Shown here: one piece after another, positions 14,495-21,658 of the stretch
Layout: every line of letters starts with the position of its first letter
Position numbering within the stretch: position 1 is the first letter of the stretch
Virus record (IMG/VR): IMGVR_UViG_3300040787_000007
Span: 1 to 25,583 of that record
Length of the DNA stretch: 25,583 nucleotides
Source: a virus
Direction: 5' to 3' (one strand)
Made by a program: the position numbers and the translations under genes
Notes under the pieces: model-generated
Database searches by the model: none
What the model was told of the DNA's origin: nothing
What the model saw: the letters and a program-made list of their open reading frames with translations, nothing else

Positions 14495-15574
14495 TCAGGC
14501 AGGCAGTCTGTTCGACGTCTGAAGTTGCTCCAAGGCGATGGCGACCAGCCGACGATCGAAGATCTTCAACTTGCGCTGTCCAGCGGCTTCCCCACCGGCC
14601 CAGCCCTTAAGACCTTCCATCACTCCCTCAACAGTCGGTTCGATATCGTCGTGCTGCATCATCCAGTCGACAGTCGCCAGAAGTTCCATGCCGAGAGGCG
14701 ACTCGAACCCATCGATGGTGGCCGAAGCCCATTCCAGTACGCTTGAGAACTGCTTCCCTTCACCCGAGTTCAGATAGGCTTGCACTCGATCATATTTGGC
14801 GTCGTTGAACCAAATGAGATCCAAGGGATCGGCATCGGCTAGGCGTTTGTCGCACCGGAGATAACTGCCGTCGAGACTATCGAGCAGCTTCGTGAGGTTA
14901 TGCGAATAAGGTCCGTACTTGTTTGCTTGGAACCTGAACTTGAGCGCATCCGACCCTCCGAACCGCGTCACGCCGCGCTCGAGGAACCAACCCAGCTTCT
15001 GGACCTCAAGAATCGAGCACTCGATCCCAAGGAGGGAATACCGACGCACCATCTCAGCCATCAGTGCGCGTGCCGGGGTGAGCTTCTCAACACCGGTGCG
15101 CTTGGCGACATTCTGATACTTGGAAGTCGGCTCGTAGACGATGGCATTGACCCCATCAAGTTCCGCCAATGCCGCCTCGATAAGGGGACGCACGTCTTGC
15201 CAGTCGAGGCCACCATTACCACAACCAAGCGGGGGGATCGCAATCGAATGAATGTCCTTCTCGCGAATTACCCGGACCAGGTCCTTCAATCCATCTTCGA
15301 CCCATTCAATTTTGGTCTTCACCCGCCAGTGGGTCTTCGTCGGGAAGTTAATAATCCAACGCGGCCCGAAGAGTTCCTTGTTCTCTGTGACGAACATCTT
15401 GCCAATGCGTACTTCGTCAGCATCGCAAGCGCGCGAATAGGCTTCGAAGTTGCGCGGGAATTGTTCCTTGAACATCAAGGCAATTCCTTTGCCCATAATT
15501 CCGACCGTGTTCACGGTGTTCACGACCGCGTCAACGTCGGCTTCCAGTAGATTACCTTTCGCGTACGTTATCAT
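14495..15574 (-). CDS. darG: DarG macrodomain antitoxin (DNA ADP-ribosyl glycohydrolase)
   Basis: This 359-aa protein has an N-terminal macrodomain (about 1-155) with GNLLEADVDAVVNTVNTVG, then GIMGKGIALMFK and NFPTKTHWR. Lys80 in the FPTK motif sits at the position of the catalytic lysine known for DarG. The C-terminal domain (about 165-359) corresponds to the DarG part that binds and inhibits DarT. DarG removes ADP-ribose from thymidines in DNA and thereby reverses the toxin. It overlaps darT by 4 nt (ATGA), the usual toxin-first layout. Sampled GC is near 50-55%, lower than in the phage core genes, which suggests transfer. It appears full length and intact. Confidence 0.93.
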   Translation of the reverse strand: MITYAKGNLLEADVDAVVNTVNTVGIMGKGIALMFKEQFPRNFEAYSRACDADEVRIGKMFVTENKELFGPRWIINFPTKTHWRVKTKIEWVEDGLKDLVRVIREKDIHSIAIPPLGCGNGGLDWQDVRPLIEAALAELDGVNAIVYEPTSKYQNVAKRTGVEKLTPARALMAEMVRRYSLLGIECSILEVQKLGWFLERGVTRFGGSDALKFRFQANKYGPYSHNLTKLLDSLDGSYLRCDKRLADADPLDLIWFNDAKYDRVQAYLNSGEGKQFSSVLEWASATIDGFESPLGMELLATVDWMMQHDDIEPTVEGVMEGLKGWAGGEAAGQRKLKIFDRRLVAIALEQLQTSNRLPA

Positions 15575-16215
15575 CGGAAATACCAGCCCGGTTGCGCCAC
15601 GATCTTGAGTTCGAGCCCAACCTCCTCCCGTTGCCGTTCGAGTGTTCCTTTTTCGTTCTCACTCAGGCAGACTATGCCTGCAAGTTGCTCGACAGGCAAG
15701 TGCCTGTGTATAAGGGCTTCGGCTTGGTAGCGGTCCGTCTTCTCGGGGTCATCGACGTCACGCTTGAAGTCCCTTCGCTGCAGGATACCCCAGTCGATCT
15801 TGTCGAGGTCGTCGAGCGAGGTGAAGAACTGTGCGGTCTGGAGGTAAGCGTGACGATCCGAAAACACGGTTGCCACCCCACGATCAGCAAGCCCCCGAAG
15901 TGATGATACCATGATCACGATCTCCCTGTTCGGGAACTGGCGTATCCCACCGTAGCCAGTCTTGATGTTGTACATCATCATTGAAAAAGGCGTGAAGTAA
16001 AACGGGATATAATCCGACAACGTCCCACCAGGCGGTACAGGAACGTTTCGAGCTGTCCGGCGCTGGATCAATTCAAGATTCCCGATTCGAACAAAATTGG
16101 GATCCTGCACGTCAGAATTCTTACAGCGAAGCCCATTTGTAAGGATCCACGGCACATTGTCGATGTGCGTGATCCTGAAGATCAGAGCTTTTTCGGCAGT
16201 CAAGTTGTTGGCCAT
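15571..16215 (-). CDS. darT: DarT toxin, ssDNA thymidine ADP-ribosyltransferase
   Basis: This 214-aa protein has the DarT (DUF4433) pattern. An N-terminal NAD-binding segment runs from FRITHIDNVPWILTNGL to QRRTARNVPVPPGGTLSDYI, followed by PFYFTPFSMMMYN. The motif SDRHAY has His122, and the ARTT-loop end has YQAEALI with Glu166 as probable catalytic glutamate. DarT attaches ADP-ribose to thymidine in single-stranded DNA and blocks replication; DarTG systems are known to abort phage infection. It starts 34 nt after the DUF6362 stop with only a weak ribosome binding site (ACGAG). A poor promoter-like TTGAGG/TATCCA pair overlaps the upstream gene end. All expected key residues appear present. 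Confidence 0.93.
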   Translation of the reverse strand: MANNLTAEKALIFRITHIDNVPWILTNGLRCKNSDVQDPNFVRIGNLELIQRRTARNVPVPPGGTLSDYIPFYFTPFSMMMYNIKTGYGGIRQFPNREIVIMVSSLRGLADRGVATVFSDRHAYLQTAQFFTSLDDLDKIDWGILQRRDFKRDVDDPEKTDRYQAEALIHRHLPVEQLAGIVCLSENEKGTLERQREEVGLELKIVAQPGWYFR

Positions 16216-16249
16216 GTCTCGTTATGGATACAGATCGGCTCGATCTCCC

Positions 16250-16687
16250 TCAAGATGCTGTATAGCGCTCAGCGCCCTCTACCACGAAGTTGATCGAGCG
16301 GTTCTGCGGCACCCGTCTCTCGTTCAATCGCCACACGATCACCGCGATGCCGTACTGCCAGCGCCGGTTCGCCGTTGCCCGACTGATCCCGAGTTCCCAG
16401 CAGATCGGCTTCCACGGCGTGCCATTCGCCCGAAGCCAGACGAGCCTAGCATCGTCCTTCTCCAGCCAGCGGAGCCAGAGCATCGCCTCCTCAGCCTGCG
16501 TGATCTGTCGCGGGCTGGGCCTTGGCCGCCGCATCTGCGGCTCCTGACCGACCTTGTCGGCGAAGCTGTGGAAATACTCTGGCCAGGCGTTGAAGAAGCC
16601 CTGCGGCATCACGCCCGGCAGCTGCCGCGTGACGTCCGCCGCAAGCTCCAGCCGGTCCTGCACCTGCGCTGTGGTCCACTCACCCAT
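16250..16687 (-). CDS. DUF6362 family HTH protein
   Basis: This 145-aa protein begins MGEWTTAQVQDRLELAADV and includes a run around residues 28-42, QGFFNAWPEYFHSFAD. A C-terminal helix-turn-helix (about 89-112) contains PWKPICWELGISRATANRRW. This matches DUF6362, a phage family with a DNA-binding look and unknown role, perhaps a late regulator. The start has GGGAGG 6 nt upstream and overlaps the 67-aa gene by 8 nt. It is the last core gene before the DarTG cargo. Confidence 0.78.
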   Translation of the reverse strand: MGEWTTAQVQDRLELAADVTRQLPGVMPQGFFNAWPEYFHSFADKVGQEPQMRRPRPSPRQITQAEEAMLWLRWLEKDDARLVWLRANGTPWKPICWELGISRATANRRWQYGIAVIVWRLNERRVPQNRSINFVVEGAERYTAS

Positions 16688-16883
16688 GGCGCGCCTCCCG
16701 TTCCCGCTTGCCGTAGAGCCGCTCGCCGAGTTGGCGCACCAGTTCGCGCTCGGGCCAGGTCAGGCGATGGTCGTCGATGGCGACGGCCAGCAGCCCCTGT
16801 TCCTTCCAGCCGTCGCGCTTGACCTCGTCGGGGTTGCGGCGGTGACCGCCATAGCCCTTGGGCGTGAACCGCATGCCGCTCAT
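16680..16883 (-). CDS. Small basic protein of unknown function
   Basis: This 67-aa protein is rich in Arg and Lys: it begins MSGMRFTPKGYGGHRRNPDE and ends with a helix containing ERELVRQLGERLYGKR. I recognise no family. It has a strong ribosome binding site (GGAGGTG, 4 nt before the ATG), overlaps the RuvC-like gene by 4 nt (ATGA) and the DUF6362 gene by 8 nt. The tight packing argues that it is a real gene. Confidence 0.68.
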   Translation of the reverse strand: MSGMRFTPKGYGGHRRNPDEVKRDGWKEQGLLAVAIDDHRLTWPERELVRQLGERLYGKREREARHG

Positions 16884-17398
16884 TGCACACCTCCCCGGGT
16901 CTCCAGCGCCCAGAGCAGGATCGCGATGGCGTCGGCCTCATTGTCGTCGGCGGGGCTGAAGCCGCGCGCCCGGGCGGCCGCCATCATGGCGTCCTTGTTC
17001 GCGTTGCCCTTGCCGGTGGCGTGGCGTTTGATGGTACCGACCGGGACGCCCTGATAGGCGACGCCCGCGGTCTCCGCCCATGCCGTCAGCGTGGCCAGCA
17101 GCCCGCCATAGACATGCGCCGCGTCGGTGCCGACGTGCCTGCGCACTTCCTCGAAGTGGATCGCGGTGAGGAGACCGGCGTCGTGAGCCAGCTGCTCGAG
17201 CCAGCCCCGGAACCGCAGGTAGCGCATGCCGCCGCCGTCATAGCGGCTGGGCCGGAAGGACACGGTGCCGCTGGTGATCAGACCGTCCGCAGCCTGCAAG
17301 GCCCAGCCGGTCGTGGTGCCGAGATCGAGGGCGAGAACGACCGGCACGCCGGGGCACGGGGCGCTCATGGGTGTCGGGGTCAGAGATGCGTGGGCCAT
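16880..17398 (-). CDS. RuvC-like Holliday junction resolvase
   Basis: This 172-aa protein has the RNase H/RuvC fold motifs. The first strand VLALDLGTTTGWAL has Asp25, the second acidic site is HFEEVRRH (Glu83/84), and the C-terminal DNEADAIAILLWA has Asp156. A Lys-rich loop ATGKGNANKDAM precedes the last motif, as in phage resolvases. It would cleave branched DNA during replication or before packaging. The start at 17398 has AAGGAG 6 nt upstream and is preferred. An upstream ATG at 17458 overlaps the primase stop (ATGA) and has GGGAG; it would add 20 residues without a recognisable domain and remains possible. Confidence 0.85.
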   Translation of the reverse strand: MAHASLTPTPMSAPCPGVPVVLALDLGTTTGWALQAADGLITSGTVSFRPSRYDGGGMRYLRFRGWLEQLAHDAGLLTAIHFEEVRRHVGTDAAHVYGGLLATLTAWAETAGVAYQGVPVGTIKRHATGKGNANKDAMMAAARARGFSPADDNEADAIAILLWALETRGGVQ

Positions 17399-17454
17399 GA
17401 TGGGCTCCTTTCCGGTTTGGTGCTCGATGGGATGAGGGGCGGGGCGTGCGGGGC

Positions 17455-20382
17455 TCATGGATCGAGCTCCCGCAGCCAGTCGGGGATGGGTGAACCTCGG
17501 GAACCTGCCGCCCGAGGTTCACAGGGAGGTTCACACGCACAAGGCTCTGAATTCACGTGGCTTTGTGAACCTCGCGAACCTTGTGAACCTTTTCCGGCAT
17601 CATCCTTCGCATGTGCGTGCGCGCGCGTGTGCGTAAGGGTTGGGAGAGGTTCACAAGGTTCACAAGGTTCACATTTGCCATTTCGATCAATGGCTTGATC
17701 GTGTGAACCTCGGTTTTGGAGGTTCACACTCGCGGCCCGAGGTTCACACGCATCAGACCCTCGTGCGCCGGATTGCGGACGCGACGGTTGCGTCGAGACC
17801 TTCAGCTGCCATTTGACCGCCCGCCGAAACGTGCCCGCCTGCACCAGCCTGAGGGTCAGATCGCCCACCCGGAACACGCGGTCCCGCATCTTCTTGATGG
17901 CGATCCCGAAGCTGGTCTTCTGCGCGCGGTCCGTGTGGCCGGTGATAGGCGGCGCCGGATCGCAGAACAGGGCGACGTCGAAGAGGTCGGCCGCGCCCAC
18001 CTCGGCGGTTCCGAACCGGTCCCACCAGGCGGCGATGAAGGCGCTCCAGCCCGCGCCCTCGCTGTCGGAGGCCTCCATCATCTCGTCGAGATTGCCGAGG
18101 AAGCCGGGAATGCCAGCGACCTCGAGCACGCCGCCCACGACATGCGCCCAATTCTCGAAGGAGCCGATGGTGCGCGCACCGCGCGGACGACCGGCGGCGA
18201 TCCACGCCTGGCAGAGCGTGAGACAGGCGGCGACCAGCCGGGGGCGGTTGGCACGCACCCATGTCATCAGATCGGGATGGCGGAAGCCGGTGCGCTGCCA
18301 GGGGCGCTCCTCGTGGGGATCGAGCCGGATGCGCAGGAGGCGGCGCGCCATCTCGTTGGAGAACTCGGGGTTGTTGCCTGTGGCGATCCAGAGGCAGCGG
18401 ATCGGCAGCCGCGCCATTTCCGATGCGCCGAGGATCCGGTCCTCCCAGAAGGGCGCCGTCAGGGCGGCCGCGACGGCGGAACTGTCAAGCTTGGCGCGCA
18501 GGTTGTCGATCAGCACGATGGCGGGGATCTGGTGCAGCTTGGCGGTGACGCGCTTGCGCCATTCGTCGTCGTCGCGCCCCTCGGTCATGACGCTCGCGCC
18601 CGAGCCGGTGAGGATGGTGGCGACGGCATCGACCATCAGCGTGGCGCCGGAGCCGGGGCTGGGCTTCTCGATCAGGTGCAGCGGCGTCGGCCCGTCGATC
18701 ATGCCCCGCAGGAAGCCGAGCAGCAGCAGCGCGATCACATGCGCCATCTCGGCGGGGCCGACGAAGGGGAAGTCGCCGAGCAGATCCTCGCAGAGCAGAT
18801 TGCGGGCTGCGGCAACTTCGGCGGCGGACGGCTTGGCCGGAATGGTCGGCACCACGAACCCGGGCGTCGGGGCGTAGAGAAGCCGCGCGTCGGGATGATA
18901 GCCCGGCGTGGTCAGCAGCGTGCCGCCCCGGCCAAAGACGGGTGTGTTGACGATGCCCACCAGCACGGGCAGCGCGGGGTCGGGCGTGGCCAGCACGGAT
19001 TTAACCACGGCGATCGGCGGCGGGGCCGCGACCAGCTCGCCCTTACCGTTCAGCTTCTTCCAGTGCGCCAGCCGCGCCAGCATGTGACGCAGCCGTTCCT
19101 CGGTAATCGCGGTGGCGACCGGACGGCCCTCGTCGTCGGGCACCACCCATGTCGGCTGCCCGGCGAAACGGAACACCCATGGCGTCCGGTTCGAGGCCAT
19201 CAGCAGGCTCCAGACCCGCTCGACCGAGCGGGCGAGATCGCCCTCGTCGGCGCGCAAGGTGGGGATGGCCTCGCCGCTGCCCTGATAGTTGACCGGCCGG
19301 TGCTGCCCGATCAGCAGTGTGGGTTCGGCCTCGGTGATGGCCTCCGCATCGGCGATCAGGGCGGCGACAGCCTCGGGCCCCTCGCGCAGCAGCAGGTCGT
19401 TGAAATCCTCGCCTTCCTCGGGCGGCAAGACGACGGCCACGTCGCGCCCTTGCGCGCGCAGGCGCCGGGCGGCGGCCTCGGCGGCCCGCAGACCGGCCCC
19501 GGAGGTGTCGTTGTCGGCCAGGATCAGCACGCGCCGGACGCCAGGCGGCAGATCGACCTGTTCGAGGCCCGATGTCGACAACGTCGCCCAGACCGGCAGA
19601 TCGGGGCATGCGGTCATCACCGCGAGGCCGGTCTCGATGCCTTCGGATAGAGCCAACCGATCGCCGTTGCCGAGCGCGGCCAGACGCACGGCGCCACCCG
19701 CCACTCGGCCCAGCATCTTCTTTGCCTTGTCGAGCGGCGCCTTGGTGACCGCCACCTCATCGGTGGCGAGGTAGCTGCGGTGCAGGCCGATGACCGCGCC
19801 ATCGCGGTCGCGGACCTGTCCAAGCATGGCCGGATAGCCGGTCTTCGTCTCCCAATGGGTCAGGTCAGGGTGAAACAGCAGATCTGCGGCCTCGGGCACC
19901 ATCAGGCCGCGTCCGGTCAGATACCGCGCGACCGGGGAGCCCGTGATCGGCTGCGCACCCGTCATGATGTGCGCGATCTCGAGCGCGGGATCGCGCTTCA
20001 ATGGAGGTGGCGTCGGTGGCGCGCGACGTTCCGGCGCGCCTGGCGAGATGCCCGCGAGTTCTGCTGCCTCGACGATCAGGGCCCGGCCGTCGAGCCCGGT
20101 CGCTTCCTCGATGGCGCTGATCGGACCGCCGCCCTGATTGCCGTCGAAGTCGATCCAGTCGCCAGCATGCGCGCCGCGCAGGGTGATGACACAGGAGCCG
20201 GTATTGCGCGGCGCGTCGCCCCGGATGTTGGCGAGCCGCCACTCGTCGCCCGACCTGCGCCCGCGCGGAAACAGGCGTGGCACCCATATCTCGGCGGTCT
20301 CGCGCAGGCGCGCCACCACCAGATCGAGATCGTAGCGCAGGGGCTCGCCGCCGAGCGGTTTGGCGTCGTTGAGGTCAAGCAA
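17455..20382 (-). CDS. Toprim primase fused to P-loop-like domain
   Basis: This 975-aa protein probably primes and drives phage replication. The N-terminal region (1-120) resembles the DUF7146-type primase start, with GDAPRNTGSCVITLRG. The toprim domain (about 240-335) has Glu247 in SEGIE and Asp290/Asp292 in LADNDTSG. The C-terminal ATPase-like domain (about 540-700) has Walker B AIVLIDNL at 621-628 and sensor-like WIATGNN, but its Walker A-like PGSGAT (576-581) has Ala580 where Lys is expected. Residues about 870-960 are a low-complexity tail with CEP and GSQ repeats encoded by a DNA repeat array. The start is TTG at 20382, overlapping the helicase stop by 8 nt. No ATG exists before the conserved N-terminal region. 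Confidence 0.88.
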   Translation of the reverse strand: MLDLNDAKPLGGEPLRYDLDLVVARLRETAEIWVPRLFPRGRRSGDEWRLANIRGDAPRNTGSCVITLRGAHAGDWIDFDGNQGGGPISAIEEATGLDGRALIVEAAELAGISPGAPERRAPPTPPPLKRDPALEIAHIMTGAQPITGSPVARYLTGRGLMVPEAADLLFHPDLTHWETKTGYPAMLGQVRDRDGAVIGLHRSYLATDEVAVTKAPLDKAKKMLGRVAGGAVRLAALGNGDRLALSEGIETGLAVMTACPDLPVWATLSTSGLEQVDLPPGVRRVLILADNDTSGAGLRAAEAAARRLRAQGRDVAVVLPPEEGEDFNDLLLREGPEAVAALIADAEAITEAEPTLLIGQHRPVNYQGSGEAIPTLRADEGDLARSVERVWSLLMASNRTPWVFRFAGQPTWVVPDDEGRPVATAITEERLRHMLARLAHWKKLNGKGELVAAPPPIAVVKSVLATPDPALPVLVGIVNTPVFGRGGTLLTTPGYHPDARLLYAPTPGFVVPTIPAKPSAAEVAAARNLLCEDLLGDFPFVGPAEMAHVIALLLLGFLRGMIDGPTPLHLIEKPSPGSGATLMVDAVATILTGSGASVMTEGRDDDEWRKRVTAKLHQIPAIVLIDNLRAKLDSSAVAAALTAPFWEDRILGASEMARLPIRCLWIATGNNPEFSNEMARRLLRIRLDPHEERPWQRTGFRHPDLMTWVRANRPRLVAACLTLCQAWIAAGRPRGARTIGSFENWAHVVGGVLEVAGIPGFLGNLDEMMEASDSEGAGWSAFIAAWWDRFGTAEVGAADLFDVALFCDPAPPITGHTDRAQKTSFGIAIKKMRDRVFRVGDLTLRLVQAGTFRRAVKWQLKVSTQPSRPQSGARGSDACEPRAASVNLQNRGSHDQAIDRNGKCEPCEPCEPLPTLTHTRAHAHAKDDAGKGSQGSRGSQSHVNSEPCACEPPCEPRAAGSRGSPIPDWLRELDP
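17489..17748. repeat. Iteron-like array of a 9-bp repeat, candidate origin
   Basis: Ten exact copies of AGGTTCACA or its complement lie at 17515-17523, 17527-17535, 17564-17572, 17582-17590, 17647-17655, 17656-17664, 17665-17673, 17702-17710, 17720-17728 and 17740-17748. Near copies are at 17489-17497, 17498-17506 and 17573-17581. Several are head-to-tail: three exact units in tandem at 17647-17673 and three at 17564-17590. Copies at 17701-17710 and 17720-17729 form a perfect 10-bp inverted repeat with a 9-nt loop. All are inside the 3' end of the primase gene. Repeats inside a replication gene recall the lambda origin within gene O; the origin role is inferred. Confidence 0.85.
17609..17635. 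other. Alternating purine-pyrimidine tract
   Basis: Twenty-seven consecutive bases alternate purine and pyrimidine without a break, mostly GC and GT steps. Such tracts can adopt Z-DNA under negative supercoiling. It lies between the two three-unit blocks of the 9-bp repeat array, which makes a structural role in the array plausible. In the primase it encodes a THTRAHAHAK-like stretch. Confidence 0.7.
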
Positions 20383-21658
20383 GGATCACCAGACCTTTCT
20401 CGGCCCGCGTGATCGCGGTGTAGAGCCAGCGGTTGCGGTCGGCGGCGCTGCGCCCGAACCCGTCGTCGAACACGACGACGTTCTCCCATTGCGAGCCCTG
20501 CGACTTGTGGCAGGTGATGGCGTAGCCCCAGCTGGACTCGATCAGCCCGCGCCGGATCTGCCACTCCCGTCGCCCGCGCTCGGGGTCGTAGGCGACATGA
20601 TCGGCGTATTCGCCGCGCCAGAAGCTCTGCCGTCCGCCGAGGCTCACCCCGTCCTCGGTCTCGACCATGGCGCTGAAGGCGAAGGCGTCGTCCGGATCCT
20701 GCAGCACCTCGGTGAGGGTCAGGAACATGCCGTTGATCAGCCCGAGATCGTGGCGGTTCTTGAGGCAGATGATCTTCTCGCCGCCGCCTGTCGGAAAATC
20801 CGCACCGAACCCGGCCGCGCGCTTCATCGCGGTGTTCAGCCAGCGCCGCGTCGCGTTGGTGCCGCAAATCACCTGACCGCCCTGCAGCATCTGCGCGGGA
20901 CCGACCTCGTGGCGCGACATCTTCCAGACATGGTCGTCATGCGCGCCGGGTGGGATCGGCAGCCCCTCACGGGCCAGCGTCGCGAGCCGCAGGATGGCGC
21001 TGTCGCCCGCCTGGCGGTGCACCTCGGTCAGCATCACGTCCGGCACGGTCTCGGTGAAAAAGCCCGTGTCCTTCACGGGCGGCAGCTGCCCCGGATCGCC
21101 CAGCACCAGGATCGGCTTGCCGAAGGCCATGAGATCGTGGGCCATCTCCTTGCCCACCATAGAAACCTCGTCGAGCACCAGGAGGTCCGCGTCGCGCAGG
21201 ATCGACTGCTCGTTGATCAGGAACTTCGGCTGGTGGATGTCCTCGAGGCGCAGCTCGAGCTGGGTGATGCGCGTCATCGCGAACCCGCGCTCGGCCGGAC
21301 CCATGCGCGGCAGGTCGCGCCGCAGCGCCAGCAGATCCTCGGTCGCGCGCGCGATCTCTTCGGGCGTCGCCTCGGAGACGCGGTAGATCAGGCTGTGGAT
21401 GGTCTGCGCGGGCGTGCCCTTGCGCGTCATGACGAGCGCCGCCTTGCCGGTGAAGGCGGCGAATATCACGACGCCAAGCCCGCCCGGGGTCATCGGCTCA
21501 AGCCCGAGCGCCTCGATCGCCATGGCGGTGATCGTGGTCTTGCCGGTCCCGGCATAGCCGAAGAGGCGGAAGATCTGCTGCTCGTCCCGCCGCGTCTCGT
21601 ACCAGTCACGGATCGCGGCGATGGCGTGGCCCTGGGCTTCGGAGAGGGTGATGGTCAT
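20375..21658 (-). CDS. RecD-like superfamily 1 DNA helicase
   Basis: This 427-aa protein has the helicase motifs in order: Walker A GYAGTGKT at 34-41, motif II LLVLDEVSMV at 159-168, motif III GDPGQLPPV at 187-195, motif V GYAITCHKSQGSQ at 378-390 and motif VI LYTAITRAEKG near 415-425. It resembles RecD2/Dda-type 5'-3' helicases and probably unwinds forks or recombination intermediates. The start at 21658 has GGGAGGG 6 nt upstream and overlaps the nuclease stop by 4 nt (ATGA). A longer open frame reaching 22141 lies inside the nuclease gene and is rejected. Confidence 0.92.
   Translation of the reverse strand: MTITLSEAQGHAIAAIRDWYETRRDEQQIFRLFGYAGTGKTTITAMAIEALGLEPMTPGGLGVVIFAAFTGKAALVMTRKGTPAQTIHSLIYRVSEATPEEIARATEDLLALRRDLPRMGPAERGFAMTRITQLELRLEDIHQPKFLINEQSILRDADLLVLDEVSMVGKEMAHDLMAFGKPILVLGDPGQLPPVKDTGFFTETVPDVMLTEVHRQAGDSAILRLATLAREGLPIPPGAHDDHVWKMSRHEVGPAQMLQGGQVICGTNATRRWLNTAMKRAAGFGADFPTGGGEKIICLKNRHDLGLINGMFLTLTEVLQDPDDAFAFSAMVETEDGVSLGGRQSFWRGEYADHVAYDPERGRREWQIRRGLIESSWGYAITCHKSQGSQWENVVVFDDGFGRSAADRNRWLYTAITRAEKGLVILA

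Noticed and set aside
14164-14746. Plus-strand frames across the intergenic stretch and the darG 3' end
   Set aside because: They run antisense into darG, show no domain, and have no convincing ribosome binding site.
17647-17673. Tandem repeats considered as a CRISPR array
   Set aside because: The unit is 9 bp with no spacers of uniform length, copies occur in both orientations, and the array lies within a coding gene.
17716-19650. 644-codon open frame on the plus strand opposite the primase gene
   Set aside because: High GC makes long antisense frames common. The protein has no recognisable domain, and the opposite frame has clear toprim motifs.
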